Below the pieces are notes generated by a model. It saw only the letters and a list, made by a program, of their open reading frames with translations, was not told where the DNA came from and searched no databases. A stretch of DNA of 64,000 nt from Mollicutes bacterium (GTDB taxonomy: Bacteria; Bacillota_I; Bacilli_A; Izemoplasmatales; Izemoplasmataceae). Location: NCBI GenBank assembly GCA_003551005.1, contig PULR01000039.1, positions 1-64,000 on the forward strand, written 5' to 3'. Positions 36,900 through 46,495 of the stretch are shown piece by piece. The position numbers were made by a program, and so were the translations under genes. Position 1 is the stretch's first letter. Each line of letters starts with the position of its first letter.

Positions 36900-37754
36900 T
36901 TATTCGATTCCTTCAAGATGTTCGAAGCATTCAAGCGTGTTCTCGAGTAAGCTGGCGATGGTCATCGGACCGACTCCTCCGGGGACGGGGGTGATGTAGG
37001 AGGCTTTCTCCTTGACGCCCTCGAAGTCGACATCGCCGACCAGTTTCCCCTCGACGCGGTTGATGCCGACATCGATGACGATGCAGCCTTCCTTGACCAT
37101 GTCCGCGGTGACCAGGTTCACGACCCCGGCGGCGGAGACAATGATATCCGCATGACGGGCGTGCGGTTTCAGATCCCGGGTCTTGGAGTGGGCATAGGTG
37201 ACGGTGCACTTCTCTTCAAGCAGAAGCATCCCGATGGGCTTGCCGGCGATGTTGCTGGTGCCGATGACGAAAGCCTCCTTGCCGACAAGGTCCACATCCA
37301 GTCCCTTGAGCATGGACAGCACACCCTTGGGGGTTGCCGGCAGAATACCTTTGGCACCGGTGTGTACCGCCGCGATGTTCAGCGGATGGAACCCATCGAC
37401 GTCTTTCTCCTTGCGGATAGTCTCGATGACCTTGTCCGAATCCATGTGAGAGGGCAGGGGAAGCTGGACAAGCAGGCCGTGGACATCCGGGTCCTCGTTG
37501 AGTTCACGGACGATCTCCAGCAGTTCCTCCTCGCTGATCGATGCCTCCTTATGGATAATCGTGCTTTTCATCCCCGCGCGTTCGCTGTCCCGTTTCTTGC
37601 GCTTCACGTAGGAAAGCGAGGCGGGATTGTCGCCGACGATGACTACGACGAGGTGCGGTACTTTTCCGTAGCTTTCCTTGATTTCGGCGACACGCTCGCC
37701 GACATTGTGTCGGATCTGTTTCGAGAGTTGCTTGCCATCAATGATTTCAGCCAT
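36900..37754 (-). CDS. folD: Bifunctional methylene-THF dehydrogenase/methenyl-THF cyclohydrolase
   Basis: FolD interconverts 5,10-methylene-, methenyl- and 10-formyl-THF. The 284 residues have the catalytic Lys in SYVKRKKRDSERAGM near residue 49, VQLPLPSHMD near 97, HPLNIAAVHTG near 125 and the nucleotide-binding VIGTSNIAGKPIG near 163. AAGGAGAG precedes the ATG, which overlaps the flavin reductase stop by 8 bases. Confidence 0.96.
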   Translation of the reverse strand: MAEIIDGKQLSKQIRHNVGERVAEIKESYGKVPHLVVVIVGDNPASLSYVKRKKRDSERAGMKSTIIHKEASISEEELLEIVRELNEDPDVHGLLVQLPLPSHMDSDKVIETIRKEKDVDGFHPLNIAAVHTGAKGILPATPKGVLSMLKGLDVDLVGKEAFVIGTSNIAGKPIGMLLLEEKCTVTYAHSKTRDLKPHARHADIIVSAAGVVNLVTADMVKEGCIVIDVGINRVEGKLVGDVDFEGVKEKASYITPVPGGVGPMTIASLLENTLECFEHLEGIE

Positions 37755-38277
37755 GGTTCTCTCCTTTCAGTCGATACGAATCCACGATCTCCCCGAAAAA
37801 CATGATGTGGGTGTCATGCTGGGGGTAGTAGCGTTCCTTGATGCGTTCATCTATCAACGCGGGTTCCTGCGTCTGCCGATAGATCATCCGGCACTCGTAG
37901 TGAAGTTCGCAGTCCGCGATGATGGGACTGTTCACTTTGTTCGCTTCCCGGAGGGTCAGATTGGCCGTCTTGAACTTGTCGATGTCCCGGCCGGATTCGG
38001 TTCCGGCCACTTTCAGGGCTTGTTTCAGCGTGCCGTAGGCGGGGACGTTGATGGTGTAATCATCCGCGTTGAGCAGAAGGTCGTAGGTGTGCCGCGAATA
38101 GCGTACATAGGCGATGAAGGTGGGACGTCCCCAGATCACGCCGATGTGCCCCCAGGCAATCGTCATCGTATTGGTCTCGCCCCTGCGGTCACGGACCGTG
38201 ATGAACACGCCCTTGGGAAGCTGTTTCAACAACTTTTCCCCGTCTTGATAGAACGTCTCGTGATAGCCATCAATCAT
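37747..38277 (-). CDS. Flavin reductase family protein (FMN-binding split barrel)
   Basis: A 176-residue protein with the flavin reductase-like layout: GVFITVRDRRGETNTMTIAWG near residues 23-43, WGRPTFIAYVRYSRHTYDLL at 49-68, and a late barrel strand ending in HIMFFGEIVD. Such proteins bind FMN and reduce flavin or a small substrate with NAD(P)H. Its place between a metallocarboxypeptidase and folD does not fix a substrate. The ATG overlaps the peptidase stop by 4 bases. Confidence 0.85.
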   Translation of the reverse strand: MIDGYHETFYQDGEKLLKQLPKGVFITVRDRRGETNTMTIAWGHIGVIWGRPTFIAYVRYSRHTYDLLLNADDYTINVPAYGTLKQALKVAGTESGRDIDKFKTANLTLREANKVNSPIIADCELHYECRMIYRQTQEPALIDERIKERYYPQHDTHIMFFGEIVDSYRLKGENHG

Positions 38278-39776
38278 TCACTCTCACCTCCGAGGAACAG
38301 CTCGCCGTATTTTTCCTTGAGATAACGGACATAATAGGATGGATTGAAGCTTTCACCCGTGACCCGCTCGAGAATCTCCCCCGGGCCAATGCTGGAGCCG
38401 AAGCAATGAATCTTCTCCCTCAGCCAGTCGTTGATCTCTTGTAGGTTGTCCTCGCGGATCAGGCGGTCGAAATCGATCTCCTTGCGGATGGTGTAGTAGA
38501 TCTGTGCGGCATAGGCACTGCCAAGGGCGTAGGTGGGGAAGTAGCCGAACATGCCGGTGCTCCAGTGGACATCCTGCAGAATGCCGTCGCTGTCTCGTTC
38601 GACATCGATGTTGAGGTATTCTTTCATCTTCCGGTTCCACAGGTCGGGAAGCTCGTCGACGCTGACACGGTCCTCGAAGATGTCGCGCTCGATCTCATAG
38701 CGCAGAAGGATGTGCAACGGATAGGTCAGCTCATCCGCCTCGACGCGGATGAAGGATTCATCCACATGGTTGACGGCGCGATAGAACGTCTCCACATCAA
38801 CGTCCTTTAGCTGCTTTCCGAAGCGCTGTTTGAGGGCGGGAAGGTGAGCCTCCCAGAACGCCCGGCTGCGACCGATCATGTTTTCATAGAAACGGGACTG
38901 CGATTCATGGATGCCCTTCGACGCGCCGCCGTTGAGGTTGGTCATGTCGAACATCTCATCGATCTGCTGTTCATAGAGGGCGTGTCCGAGTTCGTGGATG
39001 GCAGCGAAGATGGAGGAGAACAGATAATCCTCGAGATAGCGGACGGTGAAGCGCACATCCTTCGAATGCGTCCCCCAGGTGAAGGGATGGACGCTCTCTT
39101 TTAAAAGCCCCTTGTCGAAATCGAAGCCGAAGACGCCCATCAGATATTCCACGAAGGCTTTCTGTTCATCACGGTCGTATCGGGCGTTCATGAAGGCGGG
39201 CGGGTCCTCCCGGCGCTTAAGTACTTTTTTGGTGAACGGCACGAGCTCATCTTTCACAGTCTGGAAGAACGCATCGTACTGTTCTCTGTCCATCCCCTCT
39301 TCAAAATCGTCGAGCAGGACATCGTATGGGTGCGTATCCGGGGCCCGATAGCCGAGCATGCGCTTCCTCATCTCAATGATTTTCTTGAGGTAGGGCTGAA
39401 AGATTGAAAAATCGCTCTTCTCTTTGGCGGTCTCCCACTCTTTCTGGGAGAGGTTCACCAGCTGGGTGAATTCGATGTAGTCCTTCTTCGGGATTTTCAC
39501 AATCTTGTCGAGGTTTTTCTTGGCTTCCTTGATTTCTTTTTTCTGAATGTCGTTCAACTCGTCAGGGTTGCGGTCGAGCTCATCGACGATGCGTCGGTAT
39601 TCCTCGGATGTCTGCAAAGAGAAATGCTCGCCGCTGATCAGGCCGAGCATTTCCGAGCGGTAAGGGAAAGACGCTTTCGGCGCCTCCGTGTTCGAATCCC
39701 AGGAGGCCACCGAAAGCGCTAGCTGATAGGCTTTCATCTGTTTCTGCAATTCCTTGAACCGTTCAAAATCGCTCAT
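38274..39776 (-). CDS. M32 family metallocarboxypeptidase (thermostable carboxypeptidase 1 type)
   Basis: A 500-residue cytoplasmic zinc peptidase that removes C-terminal residues. The zinc motif HELGH sits in AAIHELGHALYEQ near residue 260, and the M32 signature HESQSRFYENMIGRSRAFWE follows near 288. Another motif, YFPTYALGSAYAAQ near 415, is typical. GGAAGA precedes the ATG. It is the second gene of the leftward folate operon. Confidence 0.96.
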   Translation of the reverse strand: MSDFERFKELQKQMKAYQLALSVASWDSNTEAPKASFPYRSEMLGLISGEHFSLQTSEEYRRIVDELDRNPDELNDIQKKEIKEAKKNLDKIVKIPKKDYIEFTQLVNLSQKEWETAKEKSDFSIFQPYLKKIIEMRKRMLGYRAPDTHPYDVLLDDFEEGMDREQYDAFFQTVKDELVPFTKKVLKRREDPPAFMNARYDRDEQKAFVEYLMGVFGFDFDKGLLKESVHPFTWGTHSKDVRFTVRYLEDYLFSSIFAAIHELGHALYEQQIDEMFDMTNLNGGASKGIHESQSRFYENMIGRSRAFWEAHLPALKQRFGKQLKDVDVETFYRAVNHVDESFIRVEADELTYPLHILLRYEIERDIFEDRVSVDELPDLWNRKMKEYLNIDVERDSDGILQDVHWSTGMFGYFPTYALGSAYAAQIYYTIRKEIDFDRLIREDNLQEINDWLREKIHCFGSSIGPGEILERVTGESFNPSYYVRYLKEKYGELFLGGESE

Positions 39777-39806
39777 CGCACTCTTCCTTTCGTATATGGC
39801 CCGCCT

Positions 39807-41480
39807 TTAGAACAGACCTTTGGCGTTGCCCTCGTCGTCGATGTCCATGTCGACGGCGGCCGGACGCTTGGGCAGTCCCGGCATGGTCATCATATCCCCC
39901 GTCATGGCGACGATAAATCCGGCACCCAGGGAAGGGGAGAGTTCACGGACGTTCAAGACGAAATCCCGCGGCCTTCCATAAGCCTTGGGGTCATCGGAGA
40001 GGGACATCTGCGTCTTCGCCATGCAGACTTGAAGGTCGTCCCAGCCTTCGCGCTTGTAGCGGCGGAGCTGGTTCTTCGCCTTCTTGGAGAACGCGACGTC
40101 CTTCGCGCCGTACACAGTGGTGGCGATGGCGCGGATCTTGTCTTCGAGGGAATCCTCGTTGCGATAGAGGCGGGTGAAGGAGCCATCATTAGCTTCGACT
40201 TTCTCAAGCACCTTGCGAGCGAGGTCGACGCCGCCGGCGCCGCCTTCCTCCCAGACTTTCGAGACGGAATAGGTGTGGCCGTTCTCTTCGAGCCATCCGG
40301 TAAGTGCGGATAGCTCCGCCTCGGTGTCGTGGACGAAATGGTTGACAGCGATGACGTAGGGGAGCTTGAAGGCCTGGATGGTCTCGATGTGCTTCTCGAG
40401 GTTTTCAATCCCCTGACGAAGCGCATCGACGTTCTCCTCTCGGAGGTCGTCCTTCTTCACGCCGCCGTGCATCTTCAGGGCTCGTACGGTTGCGACGAGG
40501 ACGACGGCGCTGGGGTCGAAGCCGGCCTGTCGGGATTTGATGTTCATGAACTTCTCCGCGCCGAGGTCGGCGCCGAATCCGGCTTCGGTGATGACGTAGT
40601 CCGCGAGCTTGCGGGCCATGTTGGTGGCGATGATGCTGTTTGCGCCGTGCGCGATGTTGGCGAAGGGACCGCCGTGCATCAACGCCGGGGTATTCTCGAG
40701 CGTCTGCACGAGGTTCGGCTTGATCGCATCCTTGAGCACAAGGGTGACGGCGCCCTCCGCGCCCAGATCACCGACAGTGATGGGCCGGCGGTCGTAGGTG
40801 TAGCCAATGACGATGCGACGAGTGCGTGCTTTCAAATCGTGGATGTCACGCGCGAGACAGAGCACGGCCATGATCTCCGAGGCGACCGTGATGTTGAAAC
40901 CGTCTTCGCGGGGAACCGAGTTGCCGACGCCACCAAGGCCGACCGTAACCTGCCTGAGCGCACGGTCGTTCATGTCAAGTCCCCGCTTCCATGTAATCCG
41001 ACGGGGGTCGATACCTAAGTCGTTTCCCTGGTGAAGATGGTTGTCAATCATCGCACTGATGGCATTGGTCGCGGTGGTCACGGCATGGATATCCCCCGTG
41101 AAATGGAGGTTGATATCCTCCATGGGGACAACCTGGGCGTGACCGCCACCGGCCGCGCCTCCCTTGACACCCATGGCGGGACCGAGGGAAGGCTCCCGTA
41201 AAGCGATGATAGCTTGTTCGCCGATTTTTGTGAACGCTTGTCCCAATCCTACGGTCGTGGTCGATTTTCCTTCTCCCGCAGGGGTCGGATTGATGGCGCT
41301 GACAAGAATGACGCGGCCATCTTTTTTCTTTTCAAATTTCTCCATGACATCGAGACGAATTTTCGCCTTGTGGTTTCCGAAGCGTTCGATGTCCGTCTCC
41401 TTGAGCCCCAGTTCGGCGGCGATTTCACCTATGTCTTTCATCGTCGCCTGCTGAGCAATTTGTAAATCCTTGTTTTCCAT
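39807..41480 (-). CDS. fhs: Formate-tetrahydrofolate ligase
   Basis: Fhs makes 10-formyl-THF from formate, THF and ATP. The 557 residues contain the nucleotide motif [18 protein letters not shown] near 66, [14 protein letters not shown] near 108 and THF-binding segments near 385 ([10 protein letters not shown]). The length equals the family's. AGGAGG lies 7 bases before the ATG. It heads the operon fhs-M32 peptidase-flavin reductase-folD-lit-glyA, and a -35/-10 pair lies 50 bases upstream. Confidence 0.97.
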   Translation of the reverse strand: MENKDLQIAQQATMKDIGEIAAELGLKETDIERFGNHKAKIRLDVMEKFEKKKDGRVILVSAINPTPAGEGKSTTTVGLGQAFTKIGEQAIIALREPSLGPAMGVKGGAAGGGHAQVVPMEDINLHFTGDIHAVTTATNAISAMIDNHLHQGNDLGIDPRRITWKRGLDMNDRALRQVTVGLGGVGNSVPREDGFNITVASEIMAVLCLARDIHDLKARTRRIVIGYTYDRRPITVGDLGAEGAVTLVLKDAIKPNLVQTLENTPALMHGGPFANIAHGANSIIATNMARKLADYVITEAGFGADLGAEKFMNIKSRQAGFDPSAVVLVATVRALKMHGGVKKDDLREENVDALRQGIENLEKHIETIQAFKLPYVIAVNHFVHDTEAELSALTGWLEENGHTYSVSKVWEEGGAGGVDLARKVLEKVEANDGSFTRLYRNEDSLEDKIRAIATTVYGAKDVAFSKKAKNQLRRYKREGWDDLQVCMAKTQMSLSDDPKAYGRPRDFVLNVRELSPSLGAGFIVAMTGDMMTMPGLPKRPAAVDMDIDDEGNAKGLF

Positions 41481-41530
41481 GTGAAAACCTCCTGTGATTT
41501 TCCTGACTGTTAAAACGTTATTCTTTTACT

Positions 41531-41559
41531 ATTATCCCACATTGAGAGGCTGAATTCAA
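41531..41559 (-). promoter_or_regulatory. Promoter of the fhs-glyA operon
   Basis: TTGAAT and GATAAT are separated by 17 bases, about 50 bases before the fhs ATG. It is divergent from the aro promoter. Confidence 0.6.
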
Positions 41560-41614
41560 TGTCTGAAACAAACGCTTCCATGGACGGGATGTATCGAATT
41601 CAGACGCAATGGTG

Positions 41615-41620
41615 TATAAT
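41615..41620 (+). promoter_or_regulatory. -10 box of the aro operon
   Basis: TATAAT preceded by GGTG, about 35 bases before the aroA ATG. There is no good -35 at 15 to 18 bases. The ribosome binding site AAGGAGGTCC of aroA is a near-perfect complement to 16S rRNA. Confidence 0.45.
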
Positions 41621-41655
41621 GCTAGTAGCGTGCACGATGTCGAAGGAGGTCCTGC

Positions 41656-42930
41656 ATGTACGACGTTCTCGTTGAACCCTCTTCCTTGGAGGGGGCTTTG
41701 TCCGTCCCTCCATCGAAAAGCCTGATGCACCGCGCATTGCTTGCGGCCTCTTTAGCGGAGGGGGAAAGCTGCATCCGCCCGGTCCACAAAAGCAGGGACA
41801 TTGAAGCCACCCTCCGTGCCCTTGATGCTTTCGGAAGCACACTGAGGGAAGCGGATGATTCGTTCATTGTGAACGGCTCGGGCCTGCCGAAAGGTGTCCG
41901 GTTCCCGATCGATGTCGGAGACTCGGCTTCTACGCTGCGCTTCTGCATTCCGCTTTCGATGCTGGATGGTGAAAAGAGCAGCTTCATCGTCGATGACACA
42001 CTCGGCAGGCGACCGATGACGACCTATGAGAACCTTTTCCCCGGCGCCCTACGCTTCGAGGATAATCGCTGGTTTGTCTCGCCGGCCTTGAAACCCGGCC
42101 GTTTCCACTTGAAGGGAGACATCAGCTCGCAGTTTGCAAGCGGCCTGCTCTTCGCCCTGCCCCTTCTGGATGAACCCTCGATACTCACCATCGACCGTCC
42201 GGCTTCCTGGTCCTACATCCGGTTGACCCTCGACGTGCTCAAGCTGTTCGGAATCGACGTGCTCGAGCAGCAAGACGGCTTCAGGATTCCCGGTGGGCAG
42301 CGGTTCACTCCGCAAACGTACCGGGTCGAATCAGACTTCTCACACGCCGCCATGCTGCTCGTCTGCGGCATTAGAAATCCGCGCATCAGTGTTGAAAACC
42401 TTTCCGCTGACTCTCATCAGGCCGACGGCCGGATTATCGACATCCTCAAGAAAACCAACACGAAAATCGTCCACACGGAGACGGGATATGCCACGAACCA
42501 TGCCGACATCGAAGGATTCACCGCCGATGTCGACAGCTGTCCCGACCTGACTCCGGCCCTGGCGTTGCTGGGCGCTTTCGCATCGGGTCGAACACAGCTT
42601 ACCGGCATCCACCGGCTCAAATACAAGGAATCCGACCGTTCCCGGACGATAGTCGAAACGCTGAAAACCCTGGGGGCCGATATCAGGCTTCACGAAGAGC
42701 GGATTGTCATCGAAGGGGATGGGAAACCGCTTGGCGGAGGTGTTTCGATCGATTCCCAAGACGATCACCGAATTGCGATGATGGCCGCCTGTGCCGCCGT
42801 TACCGCACACCGTCCAGTGCGGATCAACCACGCAGAGACGGTCGAAAAATCCTATCCGGCCTTCTTTCAGGACTTAGAACGCCTAGGCGCCACGTTGACA
42901 TTCTTCAGGAGGGATGTACCATGCGGATAA
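41656..42930 (+). CDS. aroA: 3-phosphoshikimate 1-carboxyvinyltransferase (EPSP synthase)
   Basis: AroA condenses shikimate 3-phosphate with phosphoenolpyruvate. The 424 residues show PPSKSLMHRALLAA at 18-31, the PEP loop VGDSASTLRF at 87-96, KYKESDRSRTI near 320 and DDHRIAMMAA near 370. In the PEP loop the residue equal to E. coli Gly96 is Ala91, and Pro101 is Phe96. The first of these is known to reduce glyphosate binding. It is the first gene of the aro operon. Confidence 0.96.
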   Translation: MYDVLVEPSSLEGALSVPPSKSLMHRALLAASLAEGESCIRPVHKSRDIEATLRALDAFGSTLREADDSFIVNGSGLPKGVRFPIDVGDSASTLRFCIPLSMLDGEKSSFIVDDTLGRRPMTTYENLFPGALRFEDNRWFVSPALKPGRFHLKGDISSQFASGLLFALPLLDEPSILTIDRPASWSYIRLTLDVLKLFGIDVLEQQDGFRIPGGQRFTPQTYRVESDFSHAAMLLVCGIRNPRISVENLSADSHQADGRIIDILKKTNTKIVHTETGYATNHADIEGFTADVDSCPDLTPALALLGAFASGRTQLTGIHRLKYKESDRSRTIVETLKTLGADIRLHEERIVIEGDGKPLGGGVSIDSQDDHRIAMMAACAAVTAHRPVRINHAETVEKSYPAFFQDLERLGATLTFFRRDVPCG

Positions 42931-43931
42931 ACATCAAGGGCCATCTCAAGCCATATACTGTCGAAATCGAAGAAGGTTCGCTGGCCCGGGTCCCGACAGA
43001 GGAATCCGAAGATTCCATCCTGATTACAGACCGCGGAGTCCCCGATGAACACATTGAAGCCTTCCTCCACGGCGCGGACATTGACAAGATCGTGACCGTG
43101 CAAAGCGGAGAACGCTCGAAATCAATCCGTACTTTCGAACGGATTGTGCGGGATCTGCAGACGTCGAACATCTCGAGGAATGCACATATCTACGCCCTGG
43201 GCGGTGGGGTGGTCGGGGACCTGTCCGGATTCGTCGCCTCGACGTACAAACGCGGCATAAAGCTCACCCTTCTGCCGACGACGCTCGTGGCGATGGTCGA
43301 TGCCGCCATCGGCGGCAAGTTCGCCGTGAACACCATCCATGCCAAAAACAGCGTCGGCAGCTTCTACAACCCGGAACGCGTCATCGTCGATCCCTCCGTA
43401 CTCAACACTCTGCCGGAACGCCACTTGCGCAATGGCATGGCGGAAATCATCAAAATCGCACTGATTGCCGATGCCGGTCTGTTCGAACGCATCTACGAAA
43501 AACCACCCGGGTACAGGAACGTCTCGCTTATCCAGCGAGCGATCGAACTGAAGAAGCAGTTCGTCGAAGCCGATCCCTACGATAGAAAAGACCGGCGCAT
43601 TTTGAATTTCGGTCACACGTTCGGCCATGCGATTGAACAGGCCAACGACTACGCCTACCTCCACGGTGAGTGTGTCGCCGAGGGGATGCGCCTCATGGCG
43701 ATGGACAAACCTTACTACGATAAGCTGAAAGTGATTCTCGACACCTATGGTTTCGACACCCCGCTTCCCTGTGACAAAAACTCGATCGAAGATTTCATAA
43801 AAGAGGACAAGAAAGCCGGAAAAGACGATCTGCGGCTCATTGAGGTGTATCGTCCGGGAGATACCGAGGTGCGGGACGTCCCCCTCTCCAGGGCGCTTGA
43901 AATACTTGAACGCGCGGAGAGCTGTTCATGA
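42921..43931 (+). CDS. aroB: 3-dehydroquinate synthase
   Basis: AroB closes DAHP to 3-dehydroquinate using NAD and a metal. The 336-residue protein has ALGGGVVGDLSGFVA near residue 90, the TTLVAMVDAAIGGK segment near 125 and the metal ligands in GHTFGHAIE near 230. It overlaps aroA by 10 bases with GGAGG inside the aroA end. Confidence 0.96.
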   Translation: MRINIKGHLKPYTVEIEEGSLARVPTEESEDSILITDRGVPDEHIEAFLHGADIDKIVTVQSGERSKSIRTFERIVRDLQTSNISRNAHIYALGGGVVGDLSGFVASTYKRGIKLTLLPTTLVAMVDAAIGGKFAVNTIHAKNSVGSFYNPERVIVDPSVLNTLPERHLRNGMAEIIKIALIADAGLFERIYEKPPGYRNVSLIQRAIELKKQFVEADPYDRKDRRILNFGHTFGHAIEQANDYAYLHGECVAEGMRLMAMDKPYYDKLKVILDTYGFDTPLPCDKNSIEDFIKEDKKAGKDDLRLIEVYRPGDTEVRDVPLSRALEILERAESCS

Positions 43932-45016
43932 GCGTCTTTGGCGAACGGCTGGTAGTCTCCCTGTTCGGAGAAAGTCATGGCGAGGCTGTGGGTCTGACGG
44001 CACACGGCCTCCCCTCGGGCCTCCCTATCAATCGTCAAGACATCGAGGAGGCGCTCTCCCGACGACGACCGGACCCCGCACACTCCGCAGCCCGTCGGGA
44101 ACCCGATGATTTTCGGCTGCTCTCCGGTGTGAAGGACGATCATACCAACGGTGCGCCGCTGACGGTGCTGATCAAGAATCAATCGCACGAGGCATCGGAG
44201 TATACTCAAGGAATCATCCGTCCCGGCCATGCGGACTATCCCGCCTATGTCCGCGACGGGGCCTTCCACGACCATCGCGGCGGCGGCCATTTCTCCGGTC
44301 GCCTCACCGCTCCGATTGTCGCCCTGGGTGCCATCCTATATCCGATTCTCGAGCGACGCGGGGTGCGGATTGCGACCCATATCGTCCGTATCCACCAGAC
44401 AGAAAGTCCCTCCCTCCGAGGAAAGAAAATATATTCTGGAATGCTCTCCGACCTTTATCGGAGCCATTTCCCGGTTCTTGGCGGACAAGAGGTCCGGGAT
44501 GCATACCTCGAAACCATCCATCAGGCGCAGGCGGATGGCGATAGTGTCGGCGGCATGACTGAAACGATTATCGAAGGTCTGCCGGCAGGTCTCGGGGAAC
44601 CCTTTTTCGATTCCGTCGAGAGCCTACTTTCACACTTGGTATTCTCCGTGCCCGCGGTCAAAGGGATTGCTTTCGGTGAAGGCTTCCGACTCACGCACGT
44701 AAAAGGCAGTGAAAGCAATGACGAGATGGAGATCATCGAAGGCGAACCCACATTCAAAAGCAACCGGCAGGGCGGCATCCTCGGCGGATTGACCGACGGC
44801 AGACCCATTGTTTTCGAGACCGCCTTCAAGCCGACACCTTCAATCAGCAAGCCTCAGGCTTCGATCGATTTCTTCGAAAAAAGCCCCCGGGAGGTCTCGA
44901 CTTCCGGACGTCACGATGCCTGCATCGTCCCCCGTGCCGCCCACGTGCTCAACGCTTTGGCTGCCTACGCCACGATGGAACTCTTCATGCGAAGGGAGGG
45001 CGTCTCATGGATCTGA
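43928..45016 (+). CDS. aroC: Chorismate synthase
   Basis: AroC converts EPSP to chorismate with reduced FMN. The 362 residues begin with a typical FGESHGEAVG; RPGHADYPAYVRDG near 98 and RTA-like RDGAFHDHRGGGHFSGRLTA follow, and AFKPTPSI near 298 is the C-terminal signature. It overlaps aroB by 4 bases (ATGA). Its short length for the family fits the Gram-positive type. Confidence 0.95.
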   Translation: MSVFGERLVVSLFGESHGEAVGLTAHGLPSGLPINRQDIEEALSRRRPDPAHSAARREPDDFRLLSGVKDDHTNGAPLTVLIKNQSHEASEYTQGIIRPGHADYPAYVRDGAFHDHRGGGHFSGRLTAPIVALGAILYPILERRGVRIATHIVRIHQTESPSLRGKKIYSGMLSDLYRSHFPVLGGQEVRDAYLETIHQAQADGDSVGGMTETIIEGLPAGLGEPFFDSVESLLSHLVFSVPAVKGIAFGEGFRLTHVKGSESNDEMEIIEGEPTFKSNRQGGILGGLTDGRPIVFETAFKPTPSISKPQASIDFFEKSPREVSTSGRHDACIVPRAAHVLNALAAYATMELFMRREGVSWI

Positions 45017-45252
45017 AGGAAACCCGCAAACAAATCGACGCCATCGACGATACGTTGATGGCGCTGCTTTCTCAGCGCTTCGAATTATCCCGTCGTATCG
45101 GCCGTTTGAAACGCGGTAGCGACCTTCCACTCTACGACGCACAGCGTGAATCGGAAATCCTCGGTAAAGCTCGTGCGGTTCCTGATGGCGAGGCCGTCGC
45201 CTCTGTCTATGCCTGCATCCTCGAAACTTCGAAAGACCTCCAGCGGGAGTGA
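45007..45252 (+). CDS. Chorismate mutase, AroQ class
   Basis: An 81-residue all-helical protein. LKETRKQIDAIDDTLMALLS at residues 3 to 22, then RRIGRLKRG with the catalytic basic residues, and the final helix EAVASVYACILETSKDLQ match the AroQ fold. It turns chorismate to prephenate, the step to phenylalanine and tyrosine. It overlaps aroC by 10 bases. It is free and not fused to prephenate dehydratase or DAHP synthase. Confidence 0.92.
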   Translation: MDLKETRKQIDAIDDTLMALLSQRFELSRRIGRLKRGSDLPLYDAQRESEILGKARAVPDGEAVASVYACILETSKDLQRE

Positions 45253-45256
45253 TGCC

Positions 45257-46495
45257 ATGTACGGCCTCTTAGGCAAGGACCTCTCCCACAGTTTCTCCAA
45301 GCGCATCCACGACCGCCTTCGACCCCGCTCGGACTATCGGCTGCTCGAGACGGAGGACCCGGGGTATCTGCTCGGAACGCTCGATTTTCAGGGCTTGAAT
45401 GTCACGAACCCTTATAAATCGGACCTGCTACAGTATATGGACCAGCTTGATGAAGCTGCCCGCGAAACCCGGACGTTGAACACCATCGTCAAAGAGGCTG
45501 GCCGTCTCGTCGGATACAACACCGACTACCTCGCGCTCGTCGACATTTTCAAGAAATACACCTTCGAAGGTCCACTTGCGATACTGGGAAACGGCTCCAC
45601 CATGCGTTCAGCGAAACTTGCTGCCAAGACGGTCGGCATCGATGACGTGGCCATTTACGCCCGCAACCCCGAAGCGGGTGAACGGCCTCTTGCCGATTTT
45701 CACGGTTACTACCAGAGTGTCGTCCATGCGACGCCGGTCGGCACCACGCCGGAACTGCGGAAGATGCTCCCTGTGGATTTCACACATGTTCACGGTTTGA
45801 AAAACGCCCTGGATGTCGTCTACAACCCGCTCAAGACCCGTTTTCTTCAAGCTGCCGAACAAGCCGGTGCGAAGGTCGTGCCCGGCTTGGAAATGCTCGT
45901 GCGACAGGCTGTGAAGAGCCACCGGCTGTTCACGGGCGATGCCCTTTCCGAAGCGGAAAACCAGGAATGGCTGCGTTATTGGCATTTCCAACTCTCGAAT
46001 ATCGTCCTCATCGGACTGCCTTTATCGGGAAAGACGCATTACGCGTTCGCGCTGGCCGATGTGCTGGGCAAAGCCCCCATCGATGTCGATTCTGAAATCG
46101 AGCGCCGTCTCGGCGCTTCGGTGGAAAACATCTTCCAGACCCGAAGCGAAGCTGAATTCCGCCGACTGGAGCGCGCGACCATGCTGGAACTGGCCAAAGG
46201 GCACGAACGTTTGATCGCGACCGGGGGCGGCGCAATCCTCCATGAGCAAGCCATGCAGGCTTTGTCACAGAACGGACTTATCGTCTTGTTGGACCTAGAC
46301 GAACGCATCATCGATGCCGAACCGTTCGAAAACCGTCCGCTCGTCAAGACGCTCGACGACTTCCGGGCGCTTAAAGAGGAACGGCAGGTCCTGTATCAAA
46401 AATATGCAGACCTTATCGTGACCAAAGACACCTGGGATGAGAATACCATGCTTGAGCGTCTCAAGGAGGCTATAGATGCGCATTTTGGTGATTAA
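45257..46495 (+). CDS. Shikimate dehydrogenase-shikimate kinase fusion
   Basis: A 412-residue two-domain protein. Residues 1 to about 235 are AroE: KDLSHSFSKRIH at 7-18, the catalytic Lys54 in NVTNPYKSD and Asp90 in GYNTDY. Residues about 247 to 412 are AroK, with Walker A GLPLSGKT at 253-260, the Asp of DVDSEIE at 276-282, and GGG in ATGGGAI near 323. Together they make shikimate 3-phosphate from dehydroshikimate, consecutive steps. The AroE part is short for the family. The ATG has GGGAG upstream and lies 4 bases after the mutase stop. No frameshift joins the domains. Confidence 0.93.
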   Translation: MYGLLGKDLSHSFSKRIHDRLRPRSDYRLLETEDPGYLLGTLDFQGLNVTNPYKSDLLQYMDQLDEAARETRTLNTIVKEAGRLVGYNTDYLALVDIFKKYTFEGPLAILGNGSTMRSAKLAAKTVGIDDVAIYARNPEAGERPLADFHGYYQSVVHATPVGTTPELRKMLPVDFTHVHGLKNALDVVYNPLKTRFLQAAEQAGAKVVPGLEMLVRQAVKSHRLFTGDALSEAENQEWLRYWHFQLSNIVLIGLPLSGKTHYAFALADVLGKAPIDVDSEIERRLGASVENIFQTRSEAEFRRLERATMLELAKGHERLIATGGGAILHEQAMQALSQNGLIVLLDLDERIIDAEPFENRPLVKTLDDFRALKEERQVLYQKYADLIVTKDTWDENTMLERLKEAIDAHFGD

